This document shows positions 25,571-34,926 of a stretch of DNA of 64,000 nucleotides, piece after piece. The position numbers and the translations under genes are program-made. How positions within the stretch are numbered: position 1 is the stretch's first letter; every line of letters starts with the position of its first letter. The stretch is from Prevotella sp. CAG:1058 (lineage in GTDB: Bacteria > Bacteroidota > Bacteroidia > Bacteroidales > Bacteroidaceae), in contig HF986692.1 of the NCBI GenBank assembly GCA_000433175.1, positions 1 to 64,000 of the forward strand, in the 5' to 3' direction. The notes beneath the pieces are model-generated. The model saw only the letters and a program-made list of their open reading frames with translations. It searched no databases and was not told where the DNA came from.

Positions 25571-26815
25571 ATGACCACCGAAGAATTCATCAGAGCCAAC
25601 GCCGACGCCGACATCAGCCGCCTCGCCCTGCAACACGCCGGGCGCACGGACATCGACCTGCCCTACGCCCTCGACCAGATAGCAGGCCGCCGCAAGGCGC
25701 GCCTTAAGCTGCCGCAGTGGGCTGCGACCGAGGGCATCGTCTACCCGCCCCACCTCTCCATGGAGCAGTGTTCGTCGGAACAGACGGCGCGCTACAAGGC
25801 CGACGTGGCGGCAAGACTGATGAAAGAGGCCACCAACGAAAAGCCCGCAACAACCACAGACGGCACGGGCAGCTCTGTGCTCGTAGACCTCACGGGCGGC
25901 TTCGGGGTCGACTTCTCATACCTTGCGCCGCTGTTCGGCCGCGCCGTCTACATAGAGCGCCAGAGCCGTTTGTGTGACATCTCACGGCACAACATGGCTT
26001 GTCTGGGCATCACCCAGGCCGAGGTGGTTTGCGGCGATTGTACGCAAATTATCGAAGCTTTGGGCCACGCCACCATGATTTACGCCGACCCGGCACGCCG
26101 CGACGGCCACGGCGGGCGCACATTCGCCATAAGCGACTGCACACCCGACGTGCTCGCGCTAAGGGACACGCTGCTGGCAAGAGCCGACTTCACCATGATA
26201 AAGCTCTCGCCAATGCTCGACTGGCGCAAGGCAGTGGCCGACATGGGCGGCTGCGTGGGCGAGGTCCACATCGTGTCGGCAGGCAACGAGTGCAAGGAAC
26301 TGCTGCTCGTCGTGTCGTCACGATACGCCGGACTTGAGCGCGTTTATTGCGTTAACGACGGTCAGGCATTCTCTTTCACGCCCGAGGAAGCCTCAACACA
26401 ACCCGCAACATACAGTCCTGCGGCACCCGGCGGCACGCCCGGCGACGCCACGCCGCCCTACCTCTACGAGCCCAACGCATCGCTGATGAAGGCGGGATGC
26501 TTCGCCCTCATAGCCCGACGGTACGGCGCAAGGCAGGTAAGCCGCGACAGCCACTTGTTCATTTCGGCAGAAGCCATAACCGATTTCCCCGGCCGCTCGT
26601 TCACCGTAAAGGCCGTTACGACCATGAACAAGCGCGAACTGAAAGCCGCACTCGCCGGCATCGACCGCGCCAACGTCAGCGTAAGGAACTTCCCCATGAC
26701 AGCCGACGCACTGCGCAAGAAGCTCCGCCTGAAGGACGGTGGCGGCATTTACATCTTCGGAACAACCGCCGAAGACGGCCGGCACCTGCTTTTTGTATGC
26801 GAAAAACATGTTTAA
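25571..26815 (+). CDS. THUMP-like domain class I SAM methyltransferase
   Basis: 414 residues, cytoplasmic. The SAM-binding motif is VDLTGGFGVDFSYLAP (about residue 105), followed by VYIERQSRLCD and IYADPARRDGHGGR (a DPA.R variant of motif IV). This is the conserved Bacteroidota family annotated as THUMP-like or PG1098-type methyltransferase, presumed to act on RNA; its exact substrate is not established. The C-terminal half (about 290-414) is the THUMP-like part. A 9-nt minisatellite lies directly upstream of the ATG, which may affect expression. Confidence 0.85.
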   Translation: MTTEEFIRANADADISRLALQHAGRTDIDLPYALDQIAGRRKARLKLPQWAATEGIVYPPHLSMEQCSSEQTARYKADVAARLMKEATNEKPATTTDGTGSSVLVDLTGGFGVDFSYLAPLFGRAVYIERQSRLCDISRHNMACLGITQAEVVCGDCTQIIEALGHATMIYADPARRDGHGGRTFAISDCTPDVLALRDTLLARADFTMIKLSPMLDWRKAVADMGGCVGEVHIVSAGNECKELLLVVSSRYAGLERVYCVNDGQAFSFTPEEASTQPATYSPAAPGGTPGDATPPYLYEPNASLMKAGCFALIARRYGARQVSRDSHLFISAEAITDFPGRSFTVKAVTTMNKRELKAALAGIDRANVSVRNFPMTADALRKKLRLKDGGGIYIFGTTAEDGRHLLFVCEKHV

Positions 26816-26858
26816 AGGCTTTTGAAAAGTTTACTTTCCGGCATTACTTCAACTTCAT

Positions 26859-26897
26859 AACGCATTGAAAACACGGCATTTACGTTTTCAATGCGTT
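26859..26897 (+). terminator. Hairpin after the THUMP-like methyltransferase gene
   Basis: AACGCATTGAAAAC (26859-26872) pairs perfectly with GTTTTCAATGCGTT (26884-26897) around an 11-nt loop, followed by TACTTTTATG. Likely a terminator. Confidence 0.6.
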
Positions 26898-26941
26898 TAC
26901 TTTTATGCTTACTTGCCACTACACCCTGCCGTTTAACTTAT

Positions 26942-26949
26942 TACCTTTG
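26942..26949 (+). promoter_or_regulatory. Promoter -7 box of the second GH3 gene
   Basis: TACCTTTG followed by C matches TAnnTTTG and lies 23 bp before the start codon. The -33 element is not clear. Confidence 0.5.
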
Positions 26950-26972
26950 CGCCGAAAACAAAATTTTACCTT

Positions 26973-29321
26973 ATGCTTAAGAAAACCTTACTTGTATCCG
27001 CGCTTGCGGCAATAGGCTGCATGAACATCAGCGGACAGAACTATCCAAAATTAGGAGTAGACCCCATTGAGAAGGTCATCGACGCAATGACTCTCGACGA
27101 AAAACTCGACATGGTAATAGGTGCCGCCGGCATCGAGACCCAAGCCTCGGCAACCGTGGGAAGCTCGGCAGAGCTTGTTCCGGGTGCTGCCGGACAGCTG
27201 AACGCCATCCCGCGCCTGGGCATTCCTGCAATAGTAGTGGCCGACGGACCCGCCGGCGTGAGGATAAACCCCACCCGCCAGGGCACAGACAAGACGTTCT
27301 ACTGCACCCACTTCCCCGTAGCCACGGTGGTAAGCTCGACCTGGAACACCGAACTTGCACGCCAGATAGGCCTGGCTATGGGCGACGAGACGCGCCACTA
27401 CGGCGTCGACGTGCTGCTGGCGCCTGCCACCAACATAATGCGCAACCCGCTTAACGGACGCAACTTCGAGTATTATTCGGAAGACCCGCTGCTCGCCGGC
27501 AAGATATGCGCTGCCGTAGTTGGCGGCGTACAGAGCAACGGCGTGGGTACGTCGCTCAAGCATTTCGCCCTGAACAGCCAGGAAACAAACCGCACGAGCA
27601 ACAACGTGATAGGCACGCCGCGCACGTTCCGCGAGATTTACCTCAAGCCTTTCGAGATTGTAGTGAAAGAGTCGCAGCCATGGACGGTGATGACTTCGTA
27701 CAACAAGATTAACGGAACTATGGCAAGCGAGCGCGCCGACCTCGTAACGGAGATACTCCGCCACGAATGGGGATTCAAGGGAATGGTGATGACCGACTGG
27801 TTCGGCGGACAGTCGGCAACCGCACAGATGGAGGCCGGCAACGACCTGCTGATGCCCGGCAAGAAGACACAGAGGGACGAACTGAAGAAAGCAATCGTGA
27901 ACGGACGCCTCTCGATGGAAATAGTCGACCGCAACGTGCGCCACATACTCGAGTGCATAATGAAGACCCCGGCGTTCAAAGGCATCAAGGCCGACAACAA
28001 CCCTGACCTGAAGGCACACGCCGTGGTAACGCGCAACGCCGCCACCGAGGGCATGGTATTGCTCAAGAACGAGGGCGGAGTGCTGCCTCTCGGCAATTCA
28101 ACCAGGAAGGTTGCCGTCTTCGGACGCACTGCATACGACTTCATCGCGGGCGGTACAGGCTCGGGCGACGTCAACCACGCCTACGTGGTAAGCCTCACAC
28201 AGGGCCTCGACAACGCCGGACTGAAGATTGACAAGACCGTGCAGAAGGCATACGAAAAATACATTCCGGCTGCCAAGGCTGCACGCCCCGACGACGGCGA
28301 AGGCCTGAGAAAGTTCATGCCGAAAGACCTTATCGACGAGATGCAGATACCTGCCGGCATGCTGGCCAAGGCTGCAAAGAGCAACGACATGGCGATAATC
28401 ACCATCGGCAAGACCTCAGGCGAATTCCTCGACAGGAAGGTAAGCAACAACTTCAACCTGACAAAAGCCGAGCAGGAGATGATAGACGGCGTGTGCAACG
28501 AGTTCCACAAGGCCGGCAAGAAGGTAGTAGTAATCCTCAACGTGTGCGGCCCCATCGAGACAGCAAGCTGGACATCTAAACCCGATGCAATCCTCAACGT
28601 ATGGCTGCCCGGACAGGAAGGAGGCAACTCCGTGGCCGACGTGCTCACCGGCAAGGAATGTCCGTCGGGACGCCTGCCAATGACATGGCCCCTGACTTAC
28701 AACGACGTGAACAACAAGGCTGACTTCCCTATGCCCGACGACATCAGCGACGAGATGATAGACAAGGCCATAACAGGCTTCGCCGACAAGCGTACAACGG
28801 GCACGGTGCGCAACTTCGACTTCACCGAATACAACGAAGGCGTGTACGTAGGCTACCGCTACTACACTACAAAGGGCGTCAAGGTGGCTTACCCCTTCGG
28901 CTACGGACTCAGCTACACAACATTCGAGAAGAGCGCCCCGCAGGCAACTGTAAACGCCGACGGCGACATCACAGTCAAAGTGAACGTAAAAAACACGGGC
29001 AACACGGCCGGCAAAGAGGTTGTCGAGGTCTACGTGGCAGCTCCCGGCAAGGACATGGATAAGCCCGCACGCGAGCTTAAAGGCTTCGCAAAGACACGCA
29101 AGCTGGCTCCCGGAGAGGCGCAAGCCGTAGAGATAACAATACCTTACAGCCGCCTGGCATCGTTCTGCGAGAAGGACAGCCAGTGGCAGGTAGAGGGCGG
29201 AGAATACAAGGTTATGGTGGCCGACAACGCCGCCGACGCAGCTCCTCTGACCGTAACCGTAAGCGAGAAGGCCGGCGTTACGGAGAAGGTAAGACCATGC
29301 CTGCTGCCCGAAATGAAATGA
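26973..29321 (+). CDS. GH3 beta-glucosidase, secreted
   Basis: 782 residues with a signal peptide (SALAAIGCMNISGQ; the Cys may make it a lipoprotein). N-domain: VADGPAGVRI, LLAPATNIMRNPLNGRNFEYYSEDP (split across blocks), TSLKHFALNSQE (KHF.xN), and nucleophile Asp275 in GMVMTDWFGG. The C-domain (LWLPGQEGG-type WLPGQEGGNSVADVLTG) and a fibronectin-III-like domain follow. The family removes terminal beta-linked glucose. It lies in a same-strand set with the esterase and GH78-like genes, together resembling a small set for decorated plant glycosides or oligosaccharides. Confidence 0.92.
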   Translation: MLKKTLLVSALAAIGCMNISGQNYPKLGVDPIEKVIDAMTLDEKLDMVIGAAGIETQASATVGSSAELVPGAAGQLNAIPRLGIPAIVVADGPAGVRINPTRQGTDKTFYCTHFPVATVVSSTWNTELARQIGLAMGDETRHYGVDVLLAPATNIMRNPLNGRNFEYYSEDPLLAGKICAAVVGGVQSNGVGTSLKHFALNSQETNRTSNNVIGTPRTFREIYLKPFEIVVKESQPWTVMTSYNKINGTMASERADLVTEILRHEWGFKGMVMTDWFGGQSATAQMEAGNDLLMPGKKTQRDELKKAIVNGRLSMEIVDRNVRHILECIMKTPAFKGIKADNNPDLKAHAVVTRNAATEGMVLLKNEGGVLPLGNSTRKVAVFGRTAYDFIAGGTGSGDVNHAYVVSLTQGLDNAGLKIDKTVQKAYEKYIPAAKAARPDDGEGLRKFMPKDLIDEMQIPAGMLAKAAKSNDMAIITIGKTSGEFLDRKVSNNFNLTKAEQEMIDGVCNEFHKAGKKVVVILNVCGPIETASWTSKPDAILNVWLPGQEGGNSVADVLTGKECPSGRLPMTWPLTYNDVNNKADFPMPDDISDEMIDKAITGFADKRTTGTVRNFDFTEYNEGVYVGYRYYTTKGVKVAYPFGYGLSYTTFEKSAPQATVNADGDITVKVNVKNTGNTAGKEVVEVYVAAPGKDMDKPARELKGFAKTRKLAPGEAQAVEITIPYSRLASFCEKDSQWQVEGGEYKVMVADNAADAAPLTVTVSEKAGVTEKVRPCLLPEMK

Positions 29322-29646
29322 TAACATAAGCTACGGTTCATCCTGACCGGATGACTGGAACATCCGGCCGGAATGAACCGGTAAAAGAAGCTCTCCCAAT
29401 GCTCAACATGAAGGTATTTAAGATTGGTTTCCACAGCCTACCGCAACGGCGAAGGCTGGCATAAGGATAAGTTTGACGGAAGCAGTGAGTGAGGATAATA
29501 TCTTTCACCCTGCTTCCTTTACCTGTTTTTCCGGCAACAGTCCAATACCATGCAAGACACTTGCCGGAACGCCTGCTGCACGGTCTGCCAACACCAGGCC
29601 CGGCCGCAGCCGCAACAAACCGCAACAATCAGAAAACACAATAATA
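29322..29646. other. 325-bp intergenic region with a palindromic structure
   Basis: Just after the GH3 stop, CGGTTCAT (29334-29341) and CCGGATG (29347-29353) pair with CATCCGG (29361-29367) and ATGAACCG (29373-29380), giving a two-part stem with a symmetric 5-nt internal loop. Further on, GGAAGCAG and CTGCTTCC (about 29479-29518) form a weaker hairpin. The rest shows nothing recognisable. Confidence 0.5.
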
Positions 29647-31254
29647 ATGAAAAAACTGTTTATATCTCTCGCGCTGGCGTTAGCTACGATGACGGCCGGC
29701 GCACAAGGACCGCAGGCCAGGACGGCCGCGGGAGTGCTCGAAGGCACTTACGAGTCAGGAATAAAGGTATTCAAAGGCGTGCCTTTCGCCCAGCCGCCGG
29801 TCGGCGAGCTGCGCTGGAAGGCGCCGCAGCCGGTCAAACCGTGGAGCGGAGTAAGGGCGGCCAAGGAGTTCGGCCCCAACCCTATGCAGCAGAACATCTT
29901 CGGCGACATGGACTTCGGCACGGACAATATGAGCGAGGACTGCCTCTACCTGAACATCTGGACACCGGCGAAGACCATGACCGAGAAGCTGCCCGTACTC
30001 ATCTACTTCAACGGCGGCGGGCTTATGGCAGGCTCGGGCAGCGAGCCGCGCTACGCGGGAGCTTCCATGGCACGCAACGGGATAATCTCAATAACAGCCA
30101 ACTACCGTGAAGGAATATTCGGCTTCTTCACTCATCCCGAACTGTCAAAGGAGACTTCTTACAAAGGTTCGGGCAACTACGGATTCCTCGACCAGGCGGC
30201 TGCCATCAAATGGGTGAAGGACAACATCGCAGCATTCGGCGGCGACCCGAACAAGATTACAATCGTAGGCGAGTCGGCAGGTTCGGCATCCGTAAGCGCG
30301 CTGATGGCCTCGCCGCTCTGCAAGGGACTGTTCGCACAGGCCATGGGCTCGAGTTCATCGATCATCGGTTACGACAAGCTGCCGACCCTGGAAGAAGGCG
30401 AAAAGGCCGGAGTAGAGACCATGAAGGCCATGGGATGCAAGTCTTTGGCAGAAATGAGGGCACTCTCTGCCGAGGAACTGCTCAAGAAGTCTTCTACAAA
30501 CTACATGAACAAGATGTACAACATCGACGGTTACTTCTTCACAGAGCAGCCTGTCGAGACCTTCAAGAACGGCCGTCAGGCACAGGTGCCGCTGCTCGTA
30601 GGATGGAACTCGACCGAGGTGCCCATCACATTTGTCATCGGCAAGCGCCCGCTGACGATAGCTTCGGTCAAGGAAGCCATAACCCCGCGCTTCGGCAATG
30701 ACACCGGGAAGGTAATGGAAGCCTACGGACTGAAGACTGACGCAGACGTCAGCGGACTGCCGGGAGCACGCCTCGCAGCCGACATGTTCGTAGGATTTGC
30801 CACATGGAAATGGAGCGACATGCACAAGAAGACCGGCAACCAGCCCGTATACCGCTATCTGTACTGCCACCCGAGACCCGCCATGCGCAACGCTGACATG
30901 GTGCCGGGACTGGCAGGAGGCGTACAGAAGAAGACCGAGGAGAACAAGAACGCGCTGACAGTAAGCGGCGCCGTTCACTCTGCCGACATCGAATATGCAA
31001 TGGGCAACCTGCCTACAAACCGTGTTTACGACTGGCAGCCTGAGGACTTCACGGTATCTGAGATATTCCAGGGCTACTACCTCAACTTCGTAAAAACGGG
31101 CAACCCCAACGGTCTCGGACTGCCCGAGTGGACTCCAACCAACGGACAACAGACTCCGACGGTAATGCAGATTGACGTCAACTCATACCTGAAGGCCGAC
31201 CCTCAGCTTGAGAACATATACACAACCGTAGACGCCGTGGTAAGCGGTAAATAA
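29647..31254 (+). CDS. Secreted type-B carboxylesterase
   Basis: 535 residues with a signal peptide (MKKLFISLALALATMTAGAQ). The alpha/beta-hydrolase carboxylesterase-B signatures are present: FKGVPFAQPPVGELRW, EDCLYLNIWTP, NGGGLMAGS (oxyanion hole) and GESAGSAS with nucleophile Ser210. The family hydrolyses carboxylic esters. Beside GH3 and GH78-like genes it may remove ester decorations such as acyl groups from plant glycans or glycosides. The start at 29647 is chosen for the signal peptide over in-frame codons upstream. Confidence 0.9.
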   Translation: MKKLFISLALALATMTAGAQGPQARTAAGVLEGTYESGIKVFKGVPFAQPPVGELRWKAPQPVKPWSGVRAAKEFGPNPMQQNIFGDMDFGTDNMSEDCLYLNIWTPAKTMTEKLPVLIYFNGGGLMAGSGSEPRYAGASMARNGIISITANYREGIFGFFTHPELSKETSYKGSGNYGFLDQAAAIKWVKDNIAAFGGDPNKITIVGESAGSASVSALMASPLCKGLFAQAMGSSSSIIGYDKLPTLEEGEKAGVETMKAMGCKSLAEMRALSAEELLKKSSTNYMNKMYNIDGYFFTEQPVETFKNGRQAQVPLLVGWNSTEVPITFVIGKRPLTIASVKEAITPRFGNDTGKVMEAYGLKTDADVSGLPGARLAADMFVGFATWKWSDMHKKTGNQPVYRYLYCHPRPAMRNADMVPGLAGGVQKKTEENKNALTVSGAVHSADIEYAMGNLPTNRVYDWQPEDFTVSEIFQGYYLNFVKTGNPNGLGLPEWTPTNGQQTPTVMQIDVNSYLKADPQLENIYTTVDAVVSGK

Positions 31255-31265
31255 CACATACGACA

Positions 31266-31305
31266 CACAGGCATGGCAGTACAAACCGCCATGCCTGTGC
31301 GTCTT
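31266..31305 (+). terminator. Hairpin after the carboxylesterase gene
   Basis: CACAGGCATGGC pairs with GCCATGCCTGTG around about 12 nt and is followed by CGTCTTTAGG. Probably a terminator or processing hairpin between the esterase and GH78-like genes. Confidence 0.6.
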
Positions 31306-31339
31306 TAGGCAAACCTGACATAAGAAAAACTACTAACGC

Positions 31340-32998
31340 ATGAAAATATCGGACATTACGGTCGCAGCAATGCTGGCTCTTTGCACCTCGACGGCATTTG
31401 CGCAGACCTATACCAAGGCGCAGCAACAGGCCTGGATGGAGAAGGCCGGGCTGTGCAAACCCGTGCTCGACACAACCGTATGCCACCCCGTGGCGGTAGT
31501 CGACATAGTTAAGGACGACAAGGCATTCCAGGGCTACAAGGCCGTGGCAAGGCCTGGAATAGACGACTTGTACACAAAGTCGTTCAAGCAGATGAAGAGC
31601 GTGACGCTCGACTTCGGCCGGCACATGGTGGGCAACGTGTCGTTCAAGATTAAAGACATCGGCCCCATGCAGGACGCCGTGCTGCGCTTCAAGGTCACCT
31701 TCGGCGAGGTTCCGAGCGACCTGGCACTGCCCATCGAGCCATTCACAGGCTCGCTGAGCCGCGGCTGGCTGCAAGACTTCACCTGCGACGTAAGCTACGA
31801 CGGCTCGTTCACCTTCAACAGGCGCATTTCGGCGCGCTACATGAAGATTGAAGCCGTAGGAACGTCGCAATACAGCGACTTCTGCTTTGACGACATAACA
31901 TTCAAGGCAACCACGTCGGCCACGCAGCACACGGCAGAACTGGCCGCAACAACGCCCCAGATATTCAAGGACATTGCACGGGTGTCTGAAAACACGCTGC
32001 GCGACTGCATGCAGGGCGTGTTCGAGGACGGCCCCAAACGCGACCAGCGGCTGTGGATGGGCGACTTGTACCTGCAGGCACTGGCCAACACCGCCACGTT
32101 CAAGAACTACGGCCTGACCAGGCGCTGCCTGTACTTGCTTGCAGGACTGGCAAACGCTGACAACGGCCTGCTGTACTCTAACCTCGTTGAATACCCCCAG
32201 CCGCACGCCCAGAACACGTTTTTCGTAGACTACGCCCTGCTCTACGTGTCGACGCTTGCCGACTATCTCGACGCCACGGGCGACACTGCCACTGCCAACG
32301 AGCTGTGGACTGTGGCAAAGCGGCAGGTGGACGTAATAGCCGGCAAGGCGCTCGACAGCAAATGGCTCTATGCCGACACCGGCTATCAGTTTGACGGAAT
32401 GCCCGTGTCGATGGTGTTCTTCGACTGGTCGCCCGTGAAGCTCGACACCCACGCCGCCATACAGGGCTGCCTCGCCAACGCCGTCGAGAGACTCTGCTCA
32501 ATGGGCGTGAAGCTCGGCAGGAAGAGCGAGGTGAAGAGTTACGGCACCCTGCAGGAACGCCTGCGCAAGGCCGGACACGCCGCATACTGGGACAAGAAAA
32601 ACCACAGGATAACGAGCGGCGCCGACCGCCAGACGTCATACATAGCCACGGCATGGGCGGTAATAGGCGGACTGGTCAACGCCAACGAGGGCCGTCAGGC
32701 CATAAAGGCCGTAATGGCAGACGGCAATGCCATAAAGCCGGGCACGCCATACGCCAACCACTTCCTCGTGGCGGCCATGCTGAAATGCGGCATGGACCAG
32801 GAGGCGCGCGACTATGTTGAAGACTACTGGGGCGGCATGGTGCGCCTCGGGGCCGACACCTTCTGGGAGTATTACGTGCCCGAAGACCACATGTTCTCGT
32901 CATACAACGGCTACACCCTGCTCAACAGCTACTGCCACGCATGGAGCTGCACGCCGGTTTACTTCATCGTAAACTACCCGGACGTGTTCCAGCGGTAA
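31340..32998 (+). CDS. GH78-like (alpha-L-rhamnosidase-type) six-hairpin glycosidase, secreted
   Basis: 552 residues with a signal peptide ending STAFAQ. An N-terminal beta-sandwich (about 75-190) precedes an (alpha/alpha)6 domain containing VFEDGPKRDQRLWMGDLYLQ, the characteristic catalytic region of GH78 (DGPxRDxRxxxxGD). The C-terminus is the typical HAWSCTPVYF block. It is shorter than most GH78 enzymes, lacking the extra N-terminal modules. Expected to remove terminal alpha-L-rhamnose or a related residue. Third of the GH3-esterase-GH78 set. Confidence 0.82.
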   Translation: MKISDITVAAMLALCTSTAFAQTYTKAQQQAWMEKAGLCKPVLDTTVCHPVAVVDIVKDDKAFQGYKAVARPGIDDLYTKSFKQMKSVTLDFGRHMVGNVSFKIKDIGPMQDAVLRFKVTFGEVPSDLALPIEPFTGSLSRGWLQDFTCDVSYDGSFTFNRRISARYMKIEAVGTSQYSDFCFDDITFKATTSATQHTAELAATTPQIFKDIARVSENTLRDCMQGVFEDGPKRDQRLWMGDLYLQALANTATFKNYGLTRRCLYLLAGLANADNGLLYSNLVEYPQPHAQNTFFVDYALLYVSTLADYLDATGDTATANELWTVAKRQVDVIAGKALDSKWLYADTGYQFDGMPVSMVFFDWSPVKLDTHAAIQGCLANAVERLCSMGVKLGRKSEVKSYGTLQERLRKAGHAAYWDKKNHRITSGADRQTSYIATAWAVIGGLVNANEGRQAIKAVMADGNAIKPGTPYANHFLVAAMLKCGMDQEARDYVEDYWGGMVRLGADTFWEYYVPEDHMFSSYNGYTLLNSYCHAWSCTPVYFIVNYPDVFQR

Positions 32999-33041
32999 AC
33001 GCTACATTCAGGCATTTCCGCCTACAGGAAAAACGGTACTA

Positions 33042-33129
33042 AAACAAAAGGCCGTCTTTCACAAGCTGAAAGACGGCCTTTTACCATGCAATATGCGGTC
33101 TTTTGCAATGTAAAAGACCGCATATTGCT
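33042..33129. repeat. 4 x 22-nt palindromic repeat element, copy D
   Basis: Four 22-nt units (33042, 33064, 33086, 33108). Units 1 and 2 form one hairpin (AAAAGGCCGTCTTTCA with TGAAAGACGGCCTTTT) and units 3 and 4 a second (CAATATGCGGTCTTTT with AAAAGACCGCATATTG). It lies between convergent genes and could act as a bidirectional terminator. Confidence 0.9.
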
Positions 33130-33205
33130 TTTCATATCATAACATACTGATAATCAACATAATGCAATCGCCGCACGTACAGACGCCCCACGGGCGGCGG
33201 CAAAG

Positions 33206-34894
33206 TCACTTCTCGTCATTGCCGCCTTTGCCGTACATTGCGGCCACGGTGGCGGCAAAGTCCTTCTCGGGTATGCAGGCGCAGTGGCGCACGCGCAGAC
33301 GGTAGTTGTATATGGTCTGCGGCGAATAGTGCAGGAACTCGGCTATGCTGACGCTGTCGGTTATTCCGAGGCTGACAAGGGCGTAAATGCGCAGCTCGGG
33401 CGACAGTCCGCCACCGTCGGGCACGAACTTGCCGCGCACCTCGGGCCTTAGGAGCGCCGTGAAGCGCTCGATGAAGTCAGGGTGTACAGACATGAACCAT
33501 CGGTCGAACGAAGCGTACATAGAGGCCAGAAACTGTGCCGAGCAGCCTTCCTGCAAAGCCTTGTGCGCCTTGCACGACTGTCCTGCCACAATCATGTTAG
33601 CAGTCGTCTTGCAGAACTTGTCAACGCCGTTAATATAATCAGACATCATCAGGAACGACTCAAGGGCCATGGCGTTACGCCTTGTCAGCACGTTCTCCAT
33701 CTGCTCCTTGGTTACGGTTATCTCCTCAAGCGACTTGCGCAGAGTGCTGTTGTAGCCCATGGCGAGGTCGAGCTCAGCCTTTCGCCGGCCTGAACGGCGC
33801 ATGAAGACATACACAAGGACAGCCGACATAGCCACAAGGACGACGAGCAGGACTATTATTATGACAACGTTCTTGCCCATCCGGCTCTGCATGTTCATGT
33901 AGTCGGAGATTATTATCGAGCTGGCATCCACTATGTCGTAGCTGCGCGCCTTGTCCTTGTATCCCTTGGCCATCTTTATGCTCGCGAGCGCGTAATTGAC
34001 GGCGCGCTGACTGTTGCGGTCGATGTATTTGGTGCAGAGCAGCGTGATTAGCGACGATGCCTCGAGGTTGGCCGACATTATGTCGTTGGCCGCCGATAAT
34101 ATGAAATAGTGGCAGGCCTCGTCCTCCGTGCCGTAAAGTATGCAGCTCTTTGCCAGAATGTAGTAGAGCATGGCAGCCTGTGCCGACGGCTGCGGTACGT
34201 TTTTCATCCGTCTGATGATGCGGCTGCGCATGTCGGCATTTGTACACATGCCCTCGTAATAGTCTACCAGCCAGCTGTCGGCAGGCAGGTAAGACTTGTA
34301 TTTTAGCCATATTCCGGAAAAATCAATGGTATTGATTTTCTCAAAAATATTGCCTTTTCCGTAGTCAGAGACAAACATCTTGACACGTATCTCATACTGA
34401 ATCATTACCACGGCATAGCGTTCATGCAGGTCAGGAGGAAAGTTGTCAATGGGCGGAATGCTACGCGCCAGGCTGTCGGCCATGAAGAAATTGCCCTGCA
34501 AGGTGGTGATATAGAGCAGGTCGAGGTCGGCAAGCATGCTCTCCTCCTTCATCCCTGCCCTTACGGCTGTCTGCTTACAGCGTAGGGCGTAGACCATGGC
34601 TGAGTCGGAACTGAACTTCTTATACTCCTCGAACATGTGCCTGTAATACGAATAACGCTCAATGTCCGAGGCGAAAGGCCCCTTGCTTACGCTCGCCTCG
34701 ATAGCCTTCTGACGGTCAGACATATACTTGTCGACGTTGGCCACGACGGTGTCGAGCATGGCAAAATCGCGCTTCAGGTCGAACGGCGCGCACCCGGCAC
34801 GGCACGGAAACAGCATCAAGCAAAGGCACGGAAGCAGCAGGCGCGTCAATCCGAAGCGGCACGACTGCAAACGGAACAACTTGGTATCAGACAT
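33206..34894 (-). CDS. DUF6377-type membrane regulator with C-terminal helix-turn-helix
   Basis: 562 residues. Signal peptide (about 1-36), a helical, TPR-like periplasmic region (about 40-350), one membrane segment (about 360-382: VVIIIVLLVVLVAMSAVLVYVF), coiled coil, and a cytoplasmic C-terminal part ending in a LuxR-like winged HTH (LSPELRIYALVSLGITDSVSI..FLHYSPQTIYNYRLRVRH). This is the DUF6377 family of Bacteroidota, presumed one-component membrane-bound regulators; the signal is unknown. The start at 34894 is chosen for the signal peptide. It is 32 bp downstream of the MATE gene, so it may be co-transcribed with it. Confidence 0.82.
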   Translation of the reverse strand: MSDTKLFRLQSCRFGLTRLLLPCLCLMLFPCRAGCAPFDLKRDFAMLDTVVANVDKYMSDRQKAIEASVSKGPFASDIERYSYYRHMFEEYKKFSSDSAMVYALRCKQTAVRAGMKEESMLADLDLLYITTLQGNFFMADSLARSIPPIDNFPPDLHERYAVVMIQYEIRVKMFVSDYGKGNIFEKINTIDFSGIWLKYKSYLPADSWLVDYYEGMCTNADMRSRIIRRMKNVPQPSAQAAMLYYILAKSCILYGTEDEACHYFILSAANDIMSANLEASSLITLLCTKYIDRNSQRAVNYALASIKMAKGYKDKARSYDIVDASSIIISDYMNMQSRMGKNVVIIIVLLVVLVAMSAVLVYVFMRRSGRRKAELDLAMGYNSTLRKSLEEITVTKEQMENVLTRRNAMALESFLMMSDYINGVDKFCKTTANMIVAGQSCKAHKALQEGCSAQFLASMYASFDRWFMSVHPDFIERFTALLRPEVRGKFVPDGGGLSPELRIYALVSLGITDSVSIAEFLHYSPQTIYNYRLRVRHCACIPEKDFAATVAAMYGKGGNDEK

Positions 34895-34926
34895 AAACAT
34901 TAACTTTAAAAACAAGACATGACATC

